From assembly GCA_050257395.1 (NCBI GenBank), contig JBLMWU010000024.1, forward strand, positions 1 through 34,729: 34,729 nt of DNA, written 5' to 3'. Below the pieces are notes generated by a model that worked only from the letters and a program-made list of their open reading frames with translations, had not been told where the DNA came from and did not search any database. The DNA is from JAIRTY01 sp050257395. Lineage in GTDB: Bacteria > Actinomycetota > Actinomycetes > Streptosporangiales > Streptosporangiaceae. Shown here in pieces: positions 1-6,780 of this stretch (positions are counted from its first letter, which is position 1; each line of letters starts with the position of its first letter). The position numbers and the translations under genes were made by a program.

Positions 1-94
1 CGATCAGAAGAAGAGGATGTTTGCCGTCCACGGGTGCTCGGCTTCCGCCGTCCAGCAGCACACTCGCGACTGCGGCGATTATCAGCGCCACCAT
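1..94 (-). CDS. Possible 5' end of an unidentified protein, cut by window edge
   Basis: A minus-strand ATG at 92-94 opens a frame that stays open to the left edge (31 codons). The first residues are hydrophobic (MVALIIAAVASVLL), followed by a short Gly/Asp/Lys-containing stretch. Only a weak purine-rich stretch precedes the ATG, and third-position G/C falls off toward the edge. I do not recognise the family. It could be the start of a membrane or exported protein, or chance. Confidence 0.2.
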   Translation of the reverse strand, partial: MVALIIAAVASVLLDGGSRAPVDGKHPLLLI

Positions 95-434
95 GGTCTC
101 GCCTGGCCTGGCAGGCCCGCCAGCACCGTGTTCGGCCGGCACCGCCCGGCCAGGAACTCCAGATACACATCCGCCAGCGGCACCCCGACCCGCACGGCCA
201 GCTCACCAGAACGGTCACGCGAACAGACCCAGCGTGAGTCCCCAGCATGCACAGCAGGCTCCCATCGTCACGGACAGCTCAACTCGTCAAGACTGTCCGA
301 AATGACACGGAAGATCACGTGCATAACATGCATGACCGGGCGCTGGGCGGCCGACTCCAGGCGAAGAACTACCCGCACTGCGGGCATCAGCGGGTGGTGT
401 CCTGAGACGACGGGAGTTGCCAGTCGGCGGGCAA
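95..434. other. Stretch with no recognisable gene
   Basis: About 340 bases in which the open frames on either strand look like composition artefacts: Arg/Pro/Ser-rich with no family resemblance. Nothing convincing is seen apart from the hairpin at its right end, next to the toxin stop codon. Confidence 0.5.
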
Positions 435-436
435 CT
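415..436 (-). terminator. Short hairpin at the 3' end of the toxin gene
   Basis: AGTTGCC (415-421) pairs with GGCAACT (430-436) around an 8-base loop. It overlaps the toxin stop codon and no T-tract follows, so it is only a candidate terminator. Confidence 0.3.
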
Positions 437-800
437 ATCGGCGCGGGAGGAAGAGGACTTGGCCGGGCTGGATCTGGTCGGGTTGGCCTAGGAGGGCTGA
501 TAGCGCGCTGGCAATGCTGACGATGAAGTTACGGTCTTGGGGGAAGGTCTTGGTGGAGACCAGGATCAGCCCGGCGTGGGTCTGGCTGGCGGCGCGGTAG
601 CGGGCGTCGAGAGGCATGAAGTCCTTGATGTTGGCGGTGACCAGGACGCGCCCGGTGTCGGTGGCGTGGGCCAGGATCTGGTCGTCTGGTAGCCCGATGA
701 GCGCTGGATCGGCCACGACGGCGAGCACGTCGTAGCCTTTGCCGCGTAGTTGTTCGGCGATTGCACCGGAGAACATCTCATCCAGCAGCAGGCTGGTCAT
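435..800 (-). CDS. DUF5615 PIN-like toxin of a toxin-antitoxin pair
   Basis: A 121-residue protein that begins MTSLLLDEMFSGAIAEQL and contains a conserved LPDDQILAHA segment and a VLVTANIKDF segment. This is the layout of the DUF5615 PIN-like family: an N-terminal Asp in LLDE, a D-D pair, then a T-x-N/D-x-x-DF motif. Members are predicted nucleases that act as toxins, by analogy with PIN-domain RNases; activity is not shown by sequence alone. The ATG at 798-800 lies 3 bases after the stop of the upstream gene, so the two are probably co-transcribed and translationally coupled in the antitoxin-toxin order usual for such pairs. Length is typical for the family. Assignment to the PIN-like fold is fairly secure, the toxin role is inferred. 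Confidence 0.72.
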   Translation of the reverse strand: MTSLLLDEMFSGAIAEQLRGKGYDVLAVVADPALIGLPDDQILAHATDTGRVLVTANIKDFMPLDARYRAASQTHAGLILVSTKTFPQDRNFIVSIASALSALLGQPDQIQPGQVLFLPRR

Positions 801-803
801 CGG

Positions 804-1250
804 TCATCCGGCGAGCAGGTCGCGTTCGCGCCGCCAGGCCTCTTCGGCGGCTTCCTCGGCTGCTTCGGCTGCGGTGATCTCGGCGTCGATGTCGCCGGGG
901 TAGGAGGCCCAGTAGCGGACGGCGGCCCGGATGAGGCGTACCGGGACACCGGCGTTCTCGGCTACCAGCGTGAGCAGGTCGTCTTCATCGAGATCCGGCT
1001 CGTGTGCGCGGGCTGACCTGACAGCCCGGACAACCTCCCAGACGTCAGGCCCGGAGACCAGGCCCGCGCGGCGGCCGGTGGGCCCGGGCCGGAACACGAT
1101 TCCCGGGTGCTCGCTCATCCGCAGTGCTTCGTCCACGAGCCGGTTCGCGGCTGACGACAGGGACATGCCGGGGTTGGCGGCAACGAACGATGACAGCCGT
1201 TCCGCCACGGCGGCATCGAACCTGACTGGTGTCGCAGCACGCTTGGCCAT
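804..1250 (-). CDS. Probable antitoxin, ribbon-helix-helix-type N-terminus
   Basis: A 148-residue protein starting MAKRAATPVRFD. The N-terminal 45 residues (a basic PVRFDAAVAERLSSF strand-helix, then MSLSSAANRLVDEALRMSE) look like a CopG/ribbon-helix-helix DNA-binding segment. The C-terminal half contains a DUF433-like helical region (DLLTLVAENAGVPVRLIRAAVRYWA) and ends in an Ala/Glu-rich helix, the usual layout of antitoxins paired with DUF5615 toxins. The ATG at 1248-1250 is preferred over an upstream in-frame start at 1277, because a -10 hexamer sits exactly 7-12 bases before it, implying a leaderless transcript. It probably neutralises the downstream toxin and represses the shared promoter. 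Confidence 0.65.
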   Translation of the reverse strand: MAKRAATPVRFDAAVAERLSSFVAANPGMSLSSAANRLVDEALRMSEHPGIVFRPGPTGRRAGLVSGPDVWEVVRAVRSARAHEPDLDEDDLLTLVAENAGVPVRLIRAAVRYWASYPGDIDAEITAAEAAEEAAEEAWRRERDLLAG

Positions 1251-1265
1251 GACTACAGTGTAGTC
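1251..1265 (-). promoter_or_regulatory. Leaderless promoter overlapping a palindrome, for the toxin-antitoxin pair
   Basis: Minus-strand TACACT (1257-1262) lies at -12 to -7 if transcription starts at the A of the antitoxin ATG (1250). The hexamer is embedded in GACTAC-AGT-GTAGTC (1251-1265), an inverted repeat of 6-bp arms. Overlap of a -10 element with a palindrome suggests an autoregulatory operator. No clear -35 element was found. Confidence 0.5.
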
Positions 1266-1329
1266 GCTCCATGCCACTAGGATGAGTACTGCCGACGCGT
1301 GCCGCCTGCGGTTGAACAGTGCCGACTTT

Positions 1330-1430
1330 GCTCATAACCCAGAGGTCGCAGGTTCAAATCCTGCCCCCGCTACCAAGTAGTTGCAGGTCAGAGGCCTGAT
1401 CGCCAGGACGGCGGTCGGGCCTTTTGATCA
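1330..1430 (+). repeat. tRNA-fMet 3'-half direct repeat, copy 1
   Basis: The segment begins with the anticodon loop (CTCATAA, anticodon CAT at 1333-1335) and runs through the 3' anticodon arm, variable loop, T arm (GCAGG-TTCAAAT-CCTGC), the 3' acceptor strand and CCA (1373-1375). CAT followed by CCC matches the initiator tRNA-fMet anticodon stem. The 5' half of the tRNA is absent upstream. Identity to copies 2 and 3 continues through the terminator and ends near 1430. Identity from anticodon loop to 3' end is the usual footprint of tyrosine-recombinase att sites in tRNA genes. Confidence 0.8.
1393..1425 (+). terminator. tRNA-derived rho-independent terminator, copy 1
   Basis: GGCCTGATCGCC (1393-1404) pairs with GGCGGTCGGGCC (1410-1421) through 12 positions including G-U wobbles, with loop AGGAC and then TTTT (1422-1425). 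It travels with the tRNA fragment in all three repeats. Confidence 0.75.
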
Positions 1431-1661
1431 TTTGTCCGCGGCTTGTCCGTGGGATTCTGGCGCATCTTGTGTCAGAGGGTGACCCGGCGTGGCCGCAGAT
1501 GGATTTTCCGGCAGTCGCCCAGAGGGTGTCATCGCCGCCTGCCCCGGACAGGCTGGTGCTCGCCCGCATGCTTGATCGCCCCGGCGTGGCGGGTGCCCAC
1601 AACGCGGGTTTCGGGTGCGGCCATTGCGATGCCAGGAAGGCCGTGACCGGATACTGCAGAT

Positions 1662-2414
1662 GTGAGTTCCGGCGGTGCGGCGGAGGAGTCGAGGTGGCTG
1701 GCGGGCAATGTGGGCGGCGCGTGGCGGATCGGCGGCACGGTGCATCGGGCGACCGGTCCGTGGACGCCGGCGGTACACGCCCTGCTCGGCTTCCTCAGTT
1801 CGCGTGTTGACCACACGCCGGGGGTGCTGGGATTCGACGGGCAGGGCCGTGAGGTTCTCACCTTCCTGCCTGGGAGGGTCGTCGATGTTGACACCGAACT
1901 GCTGACGCTGGGGCAGATCGACTCGCTTGTGTCGTGGACGCGCCGCTTCCACGAGGTGGTCGCCGGGTTCGGGCATCCCGGCCCGTGGCGGTACCCGCGG
2001 GTGGCGCATGCGTCGCTGATTGGCCACAACGACATCGCCCCGTACAACGTGTGCTTCGACGGCGACGAGGTAGCGGGGGTGTTCGACTGGGATCTCGCCG
2101 GGCCGACGACGCCGCTGCTGGAGCTGGCCTTCATCGCGTGGAACTGTGTCCCGCTGTGGCGGGACATCGGGGATGAGGCCGCCGCGGAGCGCATCCGGCG
2201 CATCAGCTCGGCCTACGGTGGCGTCCATCCAGCGCACATCGCCGATGCTGTGCCTGGCCGGATTCAGCTGATGCTGGACTGGATCCCGCGCGGTGCCGCT
2301 GCTGGCGATGCAGGGCTGCGCCGCCTGATGAGCCAGGGCGAGCCGGAACGCTCGCAGTCAGCGCTCAGCCAGCTGATCCCCAGACTGCGGCGAATCCGAC
2401 AGTACCTGGCCTGA
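1662..2414 (+). CDS. APH-family phosphotransferase (aminoglycoside/choline kinase-like)
   Basis: A 250-residue protein of the APH kinase-like fold. The catalytic loop is IGHNDIAPYN (H-x-D-x4-N, Brenner motif, about residues 124-133), and the metal-binding Asp of the DFG equivalent is in VFDWDLAG (about 145-152). The N-lobe is short, beginning with a GNVGGAWRIGGTVHRATGPWTPAVHALL strand region, as in small bacterial APH homologues. The substrate cannot be told: members phosphorylate aminoglycosides, choline, homoserine or other small alcohols. The GTG start is supported by GATACT at 1650-1655, which fits a leaderless -10. It lies downstream of tRNA-fragment repeat 1 and upstream of tdh-kbl on the same strand, but 224 bases separate it from tdh, so co-transcription is uncertain. 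An antibiotic-resistance role should not be assumed. Confidence 0.8.
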   Translation: MSSGGAAEESRWLAGNVGGAWRIGGTVHRATGPWTPAVHALLGFLSSRVDHTPGVLGFDGQGREVLTFLPGRVVDVDTELLTLGQIDSLVSWTRRFHEVVAGFGHPGPWRYPRVAHASLIGHNDIAPYNVCFDGDEVAGVFDWDLAGPTTPLLELAFIAWNCVPLWRDIGDEAAAERIRRISSAYGGVHPAHIADAVPGRIQLMLDWIPRGAAAGDAGLRRLMSQGEPERSQSALSQLIPRLRRIRQYLA

Positions 2415-2638
2415 CCCAGCTGGGGACCGCCCGCAAGGCGGCAGAAGCAGGGCACTGGCCTTCTCGGTGCACCTAGCGCACGCTGGCTTCACCGGCACGC
2501 GCCCAGCCAGGCCGGAGCCCAGGTAACAGCTGCAGCCATACGGATCTCACATTCCGCCTTGACGCAGAGGTAGCTCCTTCACGGTTCTGTGCCGGGGGCT
2601 ACTGTTCCTGTTAGGTGCCTACGCTGGGAGTAATCGGG

Positions 2639-3670
2639 ATGAAGGCTCTGGTCAAGGCGCGTGCTGAGCCCGGGCTGAGGATTGAGGACGTGCCAGTTCC
2701 GGCGTGCGGCAGGGATGATGTGCTCATCCGGGTGCTCAGAACTGGCGTCTGCGGTACCGACCTGCATATTTACCAGTGGGACGGCTGGGCACAGGCGAAC
2801 GTGCCGGCGCCGCTCGTCATTGGTCACGAGTTCGTCGGCGAGGTCGTGGATGCCGGGTCGGACGTGCATGAACTGCGCCAAGGCGATCTCGTGAGCGGTG
2901 AGGGTCATCTGGTTTGCGGCCGCTGCCGCAACTGCATGGCCGGGCGGCGGGTCCAATGCGCGCGCACGAAAGGGGTCGGAGTCAACCATCCTGGGGCATT
3001 CGCTGAGTTCATCGCGCTGCCCGCGACCAATGTGTGGCGGCACCCGCCGGACATCGACCTCGATGTAGCAGCCATCTTCGACCCGTTCGGCAACGCCGTG
3101 CACACCGCCTTGACGTTCCCGGTCCTCGGCGAGGACGTGCTCATCACAGGTGCTGGCCCGATCGGCCTCATGGCGGCGATTGTGGCCAGGCATGCGGGGG
3201 CCCGGTACGTGGTCATCACCGACGTGTCGGAGTATCGGCTCGATCTTGCCAGGAAGGTCGGCGTCACCCTCGCCGTGAACGTCGCCGATACCACGCTGGC
3301 AGACGCCATGAGCGAGCTCGGCATGCAAGAGGGGTTCGATGTCGGGTTTGAGATGTCAGGTAAGCCGGCTGCGTTGCGGGACATGCTGGCGTTCATGACC
3401 CATGGCGGCAAGATCGCGATGCTAGGGCTCCCCACGGGGGAATTCGGGATCGACTGGGCTCATCTGGTGACCAATATGATCACGGTCAAAGGGATCTACG
3501 GGCGCCAGATGTTCGAGACCTGGTACGAAATGTCGGTGCTGATCCAGTCGGGCCTCAACATCTCCCCGGTCATTACGCACAGGTTCGACGCCGCGGATTT
3601 CGAGCAGGCCTTCGCCACAGTGCGTGGCGCGATGTGCGGCAAGGTGGTCCTCACCTGGGCTCACAGGTAG
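2639..3670 (+). CDS. tdh: L-threonine 3-dehydrogenase
   Basis: A 343-residue zinc-dependent medium-chain dehydrogenase that oxidises L-threonine to 2-amino-3-ketobutyrate with NAD+. Seen in the sequence: the catalytic zinc site (GVCGTDLHIY near residue 37 and GHEFVGEV near 62), the structural zinc lobe with four Cys (CGRCRNCMAG followed by VQCART), and the Rossmann glycine motif GAGPIGLMA near 170. Length matches E. coli Tdh (341 residues). The ATG at 2639 is preferred over an upstream GTG at 2615, because GGGAG (2627-2631) is correctly spaced and the family N-terminus starts MKALVK. The immediately downstream kbl gene encodes the next enzyme of the pathway, which makes the substrate call firm. 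Confidence 0.93.
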   Translation: MKALVKARAEPGLRIEDVPVPACGRDDVLIRVLRTGVCGTDLHIYQWDGWAQANVPAPLVIGHEFVGEVVDAGSDVHELRQGDLVSGEGHLVCGRCRNCMAGRRVQCARTKGVGVNHPGAFAEFIALPATNVWRHPPDIDLDVAAIFDPFGNAVHTALTFPVLGEDVLITGAGPIGLMAAIVARHAGARYVVITDVSEYRLDLARKVGVTLAVNVADTTLADAMSELGMQEGFDVGFEMSGKPAALRDMLAFMTHGGKIAMLGLPTGEFGIDWAHLVTNMITVKGIYGRQMFETWYEMSVLIQSGLNISPVITHRFDAADFEQAFATVRGAMCGKVVLTWAHR

Positions 3671-3696
3671 ACGGGCAATCGGGAGGGAACCGGCAG

Positions 3697-4878
3697 ATGT
3701 TTGCGAGCGTCAGGCAGGAGATCCGTGCCGAGCTTGACAAGATCCATTCAGACGGTCTGTTCAAGGCCGAGCGGATCATCGTCAGCCCGCAGGGGCCGAG
3801 CATCCGGGTGGACGACGGTGCGCAGGTCATCAACCTCTGCGCGAACAACTACCTGGGCCTGGCCGACGACCCGGGCATCGTAGCGGCTGCCAAGCACGCA
3901 TTGGACCAATGGGGGTATGGCCTGGCCAGCGTCCGGTTCATATGCGGCACCCAGGACGTGCACAAGCAACTTGAGCAGCGCATCTCAAGCTTCCTTGGCA
4001 CCGAGGACACGATCTTGTATTCTTCGTGCTTCGATGCCAACGGTGGGTTGTTCGAGACGCTCCTCGGTGAGCAGGACGCCGTCATCAGCGACGAACTGAA
4101 CCACGCGTCCATTATCGATGGCATCAGGCTGAGCAAGGCCCAGCGGCTGAGGTACCGCAACCGCGACATGGCCGACCTCGAAGCCCAGCTCAAGGCCTGC
4201 GCGGATGCCCGGCGCCGGCTCATCGCCACCGACGGCGTGTTCTCTATGGACGGCTATGTGGCGCCGCTCGGCGAGATCTGCGACCTGGCCGAACGCTACG
4301 AGGCGATGGTCATGGTCGACGACTCGCACGCGGTCGGGTTCGTCGGCCCCCGCGGCCGCGGAACACCTGAGCTGCACGGTGTAACCGACCGCGTCGACGT
4401 AGTGACCGGAACGCTCGGCAAGGCACTCGGCGGCGCGAGCGGCGGCTACACCAGCGGCCGCAAGGAAATCATCGACCTGCTGCGCCAGCGTTCCCGGCCG
4501 TACCTCTTCTCGAATTCAGTGGCGCCTGCCGTGGTGGGCGCCTCGCTCAAAGTCCTCGACCTACTCGAGGGCGGCGACCACCTGCGGGCCCGCCTGCGCG
4601 AGAACACCGCATGGTTCCGCGGGCAGATGACCGAGCTGGGCTTCGACATCCTGCCAGGGGATCATCCGATCGTCCCCGTGATGATCGGAGATGCGGCGCG
4701 CGCGACGCGGATGGCGGATCTGCTCCTCCAGATGGGCATCTACGTGATCGGCTTCAGCTATCCGGTGGTCCCCGTCGGCAAGGCCCGGATCAGGACGCAG
4801 GTGTCCGCCGCGCATACAGACGAGGACCTCCAAGCGGCGGTGACCGCGTTCGCCGGAGCTCGCGACGAGATGGGCTGA
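3697..4878 (+). CDS. kbl: Glycine C-acetyltransferase (2-amino-3-ketobutyrate CoA ligase)
   Basis: A 393-residue PLP-dependent alpha-oxoamine synthase that converts 2-amino-3-ketobutyrate plus CoA to glycine and acetyl-CoA. Visible hallmarks are NNYLGLADDP near the N-terminus, SCFDANGG, the DDSHAVGFVG cofactor-binding segment, and the PLP Schiff-base lysine in TGTLGKALGGASGG. The start ATG at 3697 has a strong GGGAGGG ribosome site (3681-3687). It begins 26 bases after the tdh stop, so the two form an operon that degrades threonine to glycine. Oddly, its stop codon TGA (4876-4878) sits at the left edge of repeat copy 2: TGGGCTGATAACCC differs from the tRNA TGGGCTCATAACCC only at the anticodon C. 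This means the gene ends exactly where the tRNA fragment begins. Confidence 0.94.
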   Translation: MFASVRQEIRAELDKIHSDGLFKAERIIVSPQGPSIRVDDGAQVINLCANNYLGLADDPGIVAAAKHALDQWGYGLASVRFICGTQDVHKQLEQRISSFLGTEDTILYSSCFDANGGLFETLLGEQDAVISDELNHASIIDGIRLSKAQRLRYRNRDMADLEAQLKACADARRRLIATDGVFSMDGYVAPLGEICDLAERYEAMVMVDDSHAVGFVGPRGRGTPELHGVTDRVDVVTGTLGKALGGASGGYTSGRKEIIDLLRQRSRPYLFSNSVAPAVVGASLKVLDLLEGGDHLRARLRENTAWFRGQMTELGFDILPGDHPIVPVMIGDAARATRMADLLLQMGIYVIGFSYPVVPVGKARIRTQVSAAHTDEDLQAAVTAFAGARDEMG

Positions 4879-5066
4879 TAACCCAGAGGTCGCAGGTTCA
4901 AATCCTGCCCCCGCTACCAAGTAGTTGCAGGTCAGAGGCCTGATCGCCAGGACGGCGGTCAGGCCTTTGATCTTTACGGCAGCACGGTGGCAGCAGGATC
5001 TGACCGCATCAGGTGTGAGCGGAAGTGATCACCCGGATTCGACGGTGGATCCGGGCTGTGTGAGTC
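4876..5066 (+). repeat. tRNA-fMet 3'-half direct repeat, copy 2 (long form)
   Basis: The same tRNA 3' half and terminator as copy 1 (CCA at 4917-4919), but identity with copy 3 continues to GTGTGAGTC at 5066, about 186 bases. Against copy 3 I see only a G/A change (AGAGGCC versus AGAGACC) and one fewer T in the terminator tract. The distal part (5029-5066) equals the 3' end of the membrane-protein gene at 6251-6583, so this copy carries a decapitated relic of that gene. Confidence 0.8.
4937..4968 (+). terminator. tRNA-derived rho-independent terminator, copy 2
   Basis: GGCCTGATCGCC (4937-4948) pairs with GGCGGTCAGGCC (4954-4965) around AGGAC and is followed by TTT. It lies 58 bases after kbl and should end the tdh-kbl transcript. 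Confidence 0.75.
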
Positions 5067-5080
5067 CCGAATTGTGACAC
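5064..5080 (+). repeat. Left 17-bp terminal inverted repeat of the aminotransferase module
   Basis: GTCCCGAATTGTGACAC here is matched 16 of 17 by the reverse complement of 6087-6103. It starts exactly where repeat copy 2 stops. Confidence 0.65.
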
Positions 5081-5153
5081 GTTAGTGCGCCCCTGATTGC
5101 TGGCGGATGCGGTTGACGGCCTGGCGCAGGTCGCTCTCGTTCTTGCCAGGCGG

Positions 5154-5918
5154 CTAGATCTCATCCCATGGGCAGCCGTCGATTGCGGCTGCAACCACGC
5201 CAGTGAATGCATCGTCCTGGGGAATCATCAGGTCGTCGACCCGGCTGACCGGCCCCCAGCCGCGCGAGTTGCACAAGATCATCCCGTCGTAGCCAGCGAG
5301 ATCTTGCACGCAGACGCGCTTCTCGGCTTGCCCGACGCCGGCGGCCGTGAGCTGGCGCTGCAGGACAAGCATCGTGATGCCAGCCAGCTTCGGCGCGTCG
5401 GGCCAGATCACCATGCCGTCCCGCCAGAATCCCACGTTGGTGATGGTGCCCTCTGAGATCCTGCCCGTCTCGTCCACCAGCAGGCCCTCGTCGAAGCCCG
5501 CGGCCAGGGCCATCTCGCTGAACTGGCCCTGGCCCCAGCTGCCGACGTGCTTGAGCCGGGCGAGCGGCCGCTGGAACTGCACGGCGGTCATCGTGTGCGG
5601 ACGGCGCGGCATGTCCTGCGGCTCGCGAACCGTGACGATCAGCCCGGCCCAGTAGCCGTAAACGCGGACGCTGGCAGCTAGCCGGCCGCCGAGCGCATGC
5701 CGGATGCGGGCGCAGATCTCCTGCCCGCCGAGCGCCCGCCCGTACACCTCCTGGTGGGCCGCCTCCAGCCGCGACAAGTGCAACCCCAGACCGCGTGCCC
5801 GGCCACCGCGGACCTGCATCGCCGTGAAATGGCCCCACCCTTCATGTTCCAGAAGGGACACGGCCGCCTGGCCGGCTTCGCGGCCGTTGACCTCGATCGT
5901 GATGTACTCGCCAGGCAT
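5154..5918 (-). CDS. Aminotransferase class IV (BCAT / ADC-lyase / D-amino-acid transaminase fold)
   Basis: A 254-residue fold-type IV PLP enzyme. The catalytic lysine is in RLKHVGSW (about residue 122), and the family signature DETGRISEGTITNVGFW (about 150-166) supplies the E-x4-N PLP contact. The C-terminal NSRGWGPVSRVDD resembles the small-substrate loop of aminodeoxychorismate lyase-like proteins. Family members use branched-chain amino acids, D-alanine or 4-amino-4-deoxychorismate. The substrate here is not decidable, since no folate or branched-chain gene is adjacent. The ATG at 5916-5918 is preceded by GGGA at a plausible distance. It is the single gene inside the inverted-repeat-bounded module and is transcribed opposite to tdh-kbl, so it converges on their terminator. 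Confidence 0.82.
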   Translation of the reverse strand: MPGEYITIEVNGREAGQAAVSLLEHEGWGHFTAMQVRGGRARGLGLHLSRLEAAHQEVYGRALGGQEICARIRHALGGRLAASVRVYGYWAGLIVTVREPQDMPRRPHTMTAVQFQRPLARLKHVGSWGQGQFSEMALAAGFDEGLLVDETGRISEGTITNVGFWRDGMVIWPDAPKLAGITMLVLQRQLTAAGVGQAEKRVCVQDLAGYDGMILCNSRGWGPVSRVDDLMIPQDDAFTGVVAAAIDGCPWDEI

Positions 5919-6086
5919 CCGGCAGGTCCCTTCCAGCCAGTGACCCGGTCCCTCCCGACGCTGGCTTCACCGCCCGCAGGACCAGGACACCCGGCCACTC
6001 TACAGCCCGGATCAGTGCGCATTTTCATCTCACATGAGCTGCGAAACACCTGGTCAGCGAGCCGCTGCCGCTCCGGGCGGCCACAT

Positions 6087-6103
6087 GTGTCACAAGTCGG
6101 GAC
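6087..6103 (-). repeat. Right 17-bp terminal inverted repeat of the aminotransferase module
   Basis: GTGTCACAAGTCGGGAC is the inverted partner of 5064-5080 with one mismatch. Its last two bases overlap the first bases of repeat copy 3. Confidence 0.65.
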
Positions 6104-6288
6104 CCAGAGGTCGCAGGTTCAAATCCTGCCCCCGCTACCAAGTAGTTGCAGGTCAGAGACCTGATCGCCAGGACGGCGGTCAGGCCTTTTGATCTTTACG
6201 GCAGCACGGTGGCAGCAGGATCTGACCGCATCAGGTGTGAGCGGAAGTGATCACCCGGATTCGACGGTGGATCCGGGCTGTGTGAGTC
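6102..6288 (+). repeat. tRNA-fMet 3'-half direct repeat, copy 3 (long form)
   Basis: This copy starts inside the 3' anticodon arm (ACCCAGAGG), so it has lost the anticodon, and runs through the T arm and CCA (6138-6140), the terminator (T-tract near 6187-6190) and on to 6288. It is nearly identical to copy 2 over its whole length. The terminator stem has one extra mismatch here. The distal 38 bases are the coding 3' end of the neighbouring minus-strand gene. Confidence 0.8.
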
Positions 6289-6583
6289 GCCGGCCGGCCC
6301 CGGTTCCTGTCTGGCGGGCTTTTCCGGCAGCTCGCTGGCCGGTCGATGCCGCCGCCTGGCCAGCTGCTCCGGCGGTGGCACCCGCCGCGCCGCCGCTCAG
6401 CTCCAGCAGCAGCTTCACGGTCTCGGGTGGCAGCTGTACCCCGCGTTTGACGGCCAGCTTGATGCCCAGCTCCAGCGCCTTGGCAGCCAGGGTCTCGAAG
6501 TTCAGGATCACCCAGGTGCCACCGATCCCCACCAGCACCAAGGCGGCGCCGGCGATCGATCCAAAAATGACTTTCGGCTTCAC
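6251..6583 (-). CDS. Small single-pass membrane protein of unknown function
   Basis: A 110-residue protein. The GTG start at 6581-6583 is chosen over an upstream ATG at 6643 because a strong AAGGAGA ribosome site lies just before it. One transmembrane helix (VIFGSIAGAALVLVGIGG, residues about 5-22) is followed by a helical region (ETLAAKALELGIKLAVKRG) and an Ala/Gly-rich, basic tail that ends RRLTQPGSTVESG. I do not recognise a family. Its last dozen codons lie inside repeat copy 3, and the same codons recur without the rest of the gene in copy 2 (5029-5066). This suggests the gene is the native chromosomal neighbour of the tRNA site and that its tail was duplicated with it. Confidence 0.6.
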   Translation of the reverse strand: MKPKVIFGSIAGAALVLVGIGGTWVILNFETLAAKALELGIKLAVKRGVQLPPETVKLLLELSGGAAGATAGAAGQAAASTGQRAAGKARQTGTGAGRRLTQPGSTVESG

Positions 6584-6780
6584 GGCTGTCTCCTTCGGTG
6601 TTCGGCCTTGCCCCCGCGACTTCCCTGGAAGCCCATCGATCATGCGTCGCCAAGTCCCCTACTGACGCGATCTTGTGCGCCTGCCAGGCCCGCTATCAGC
6701 TGTCACCAGCACCCGGAAGCCAGCGGTACTCGCCGGGGATCAGCTGTCTGACCCTGCGGGCTGGCGGGGCCGGGCCGCGG

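Larger units (their letters stand above)
5064..6103. mobile_element. Putative transposase-less module bounded by inverted repeats
   Basis: About 1.04 kb flanked by 17-bp near-perfect inverted repeats, which are themselves flanked by about 186-bp direct repeats (copies 2 and 3). The only gene inside is the class IV aminotransferase; no transposase or integrase is seen. The structure resembles a cargo module mobilised in trans or the remains of an insertion sequence, but the IS family cannot be named from sequence alone and direct repeats of this length are not a normal target duplication. Confidence 0.4.

Noticed and set aside
1330..1375. A complete tRNA gene
   Set aside because: Only the part from the anticodon loop to CCA is present; the acceptor 5' strand and D arm do not occur upstream of any of the three copies.
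1432..1452. Tandem TTGTCCGCGG / TTGTCCGTGG next to repeat copy 1 as integrase arm sites
   Set aside because: Two short imperfect repeats without an integrase gene nearby are too little evidence to call arm sites; left as a possible trace.
4561..4920. Minus-strand frame starting VAGAGFEPATSGL across the tRNA fragment
   Set aside because: This peptide is the well-known spurious translation of the reverse strand of a tRNA 3' end; it then runs antisense through kbl.
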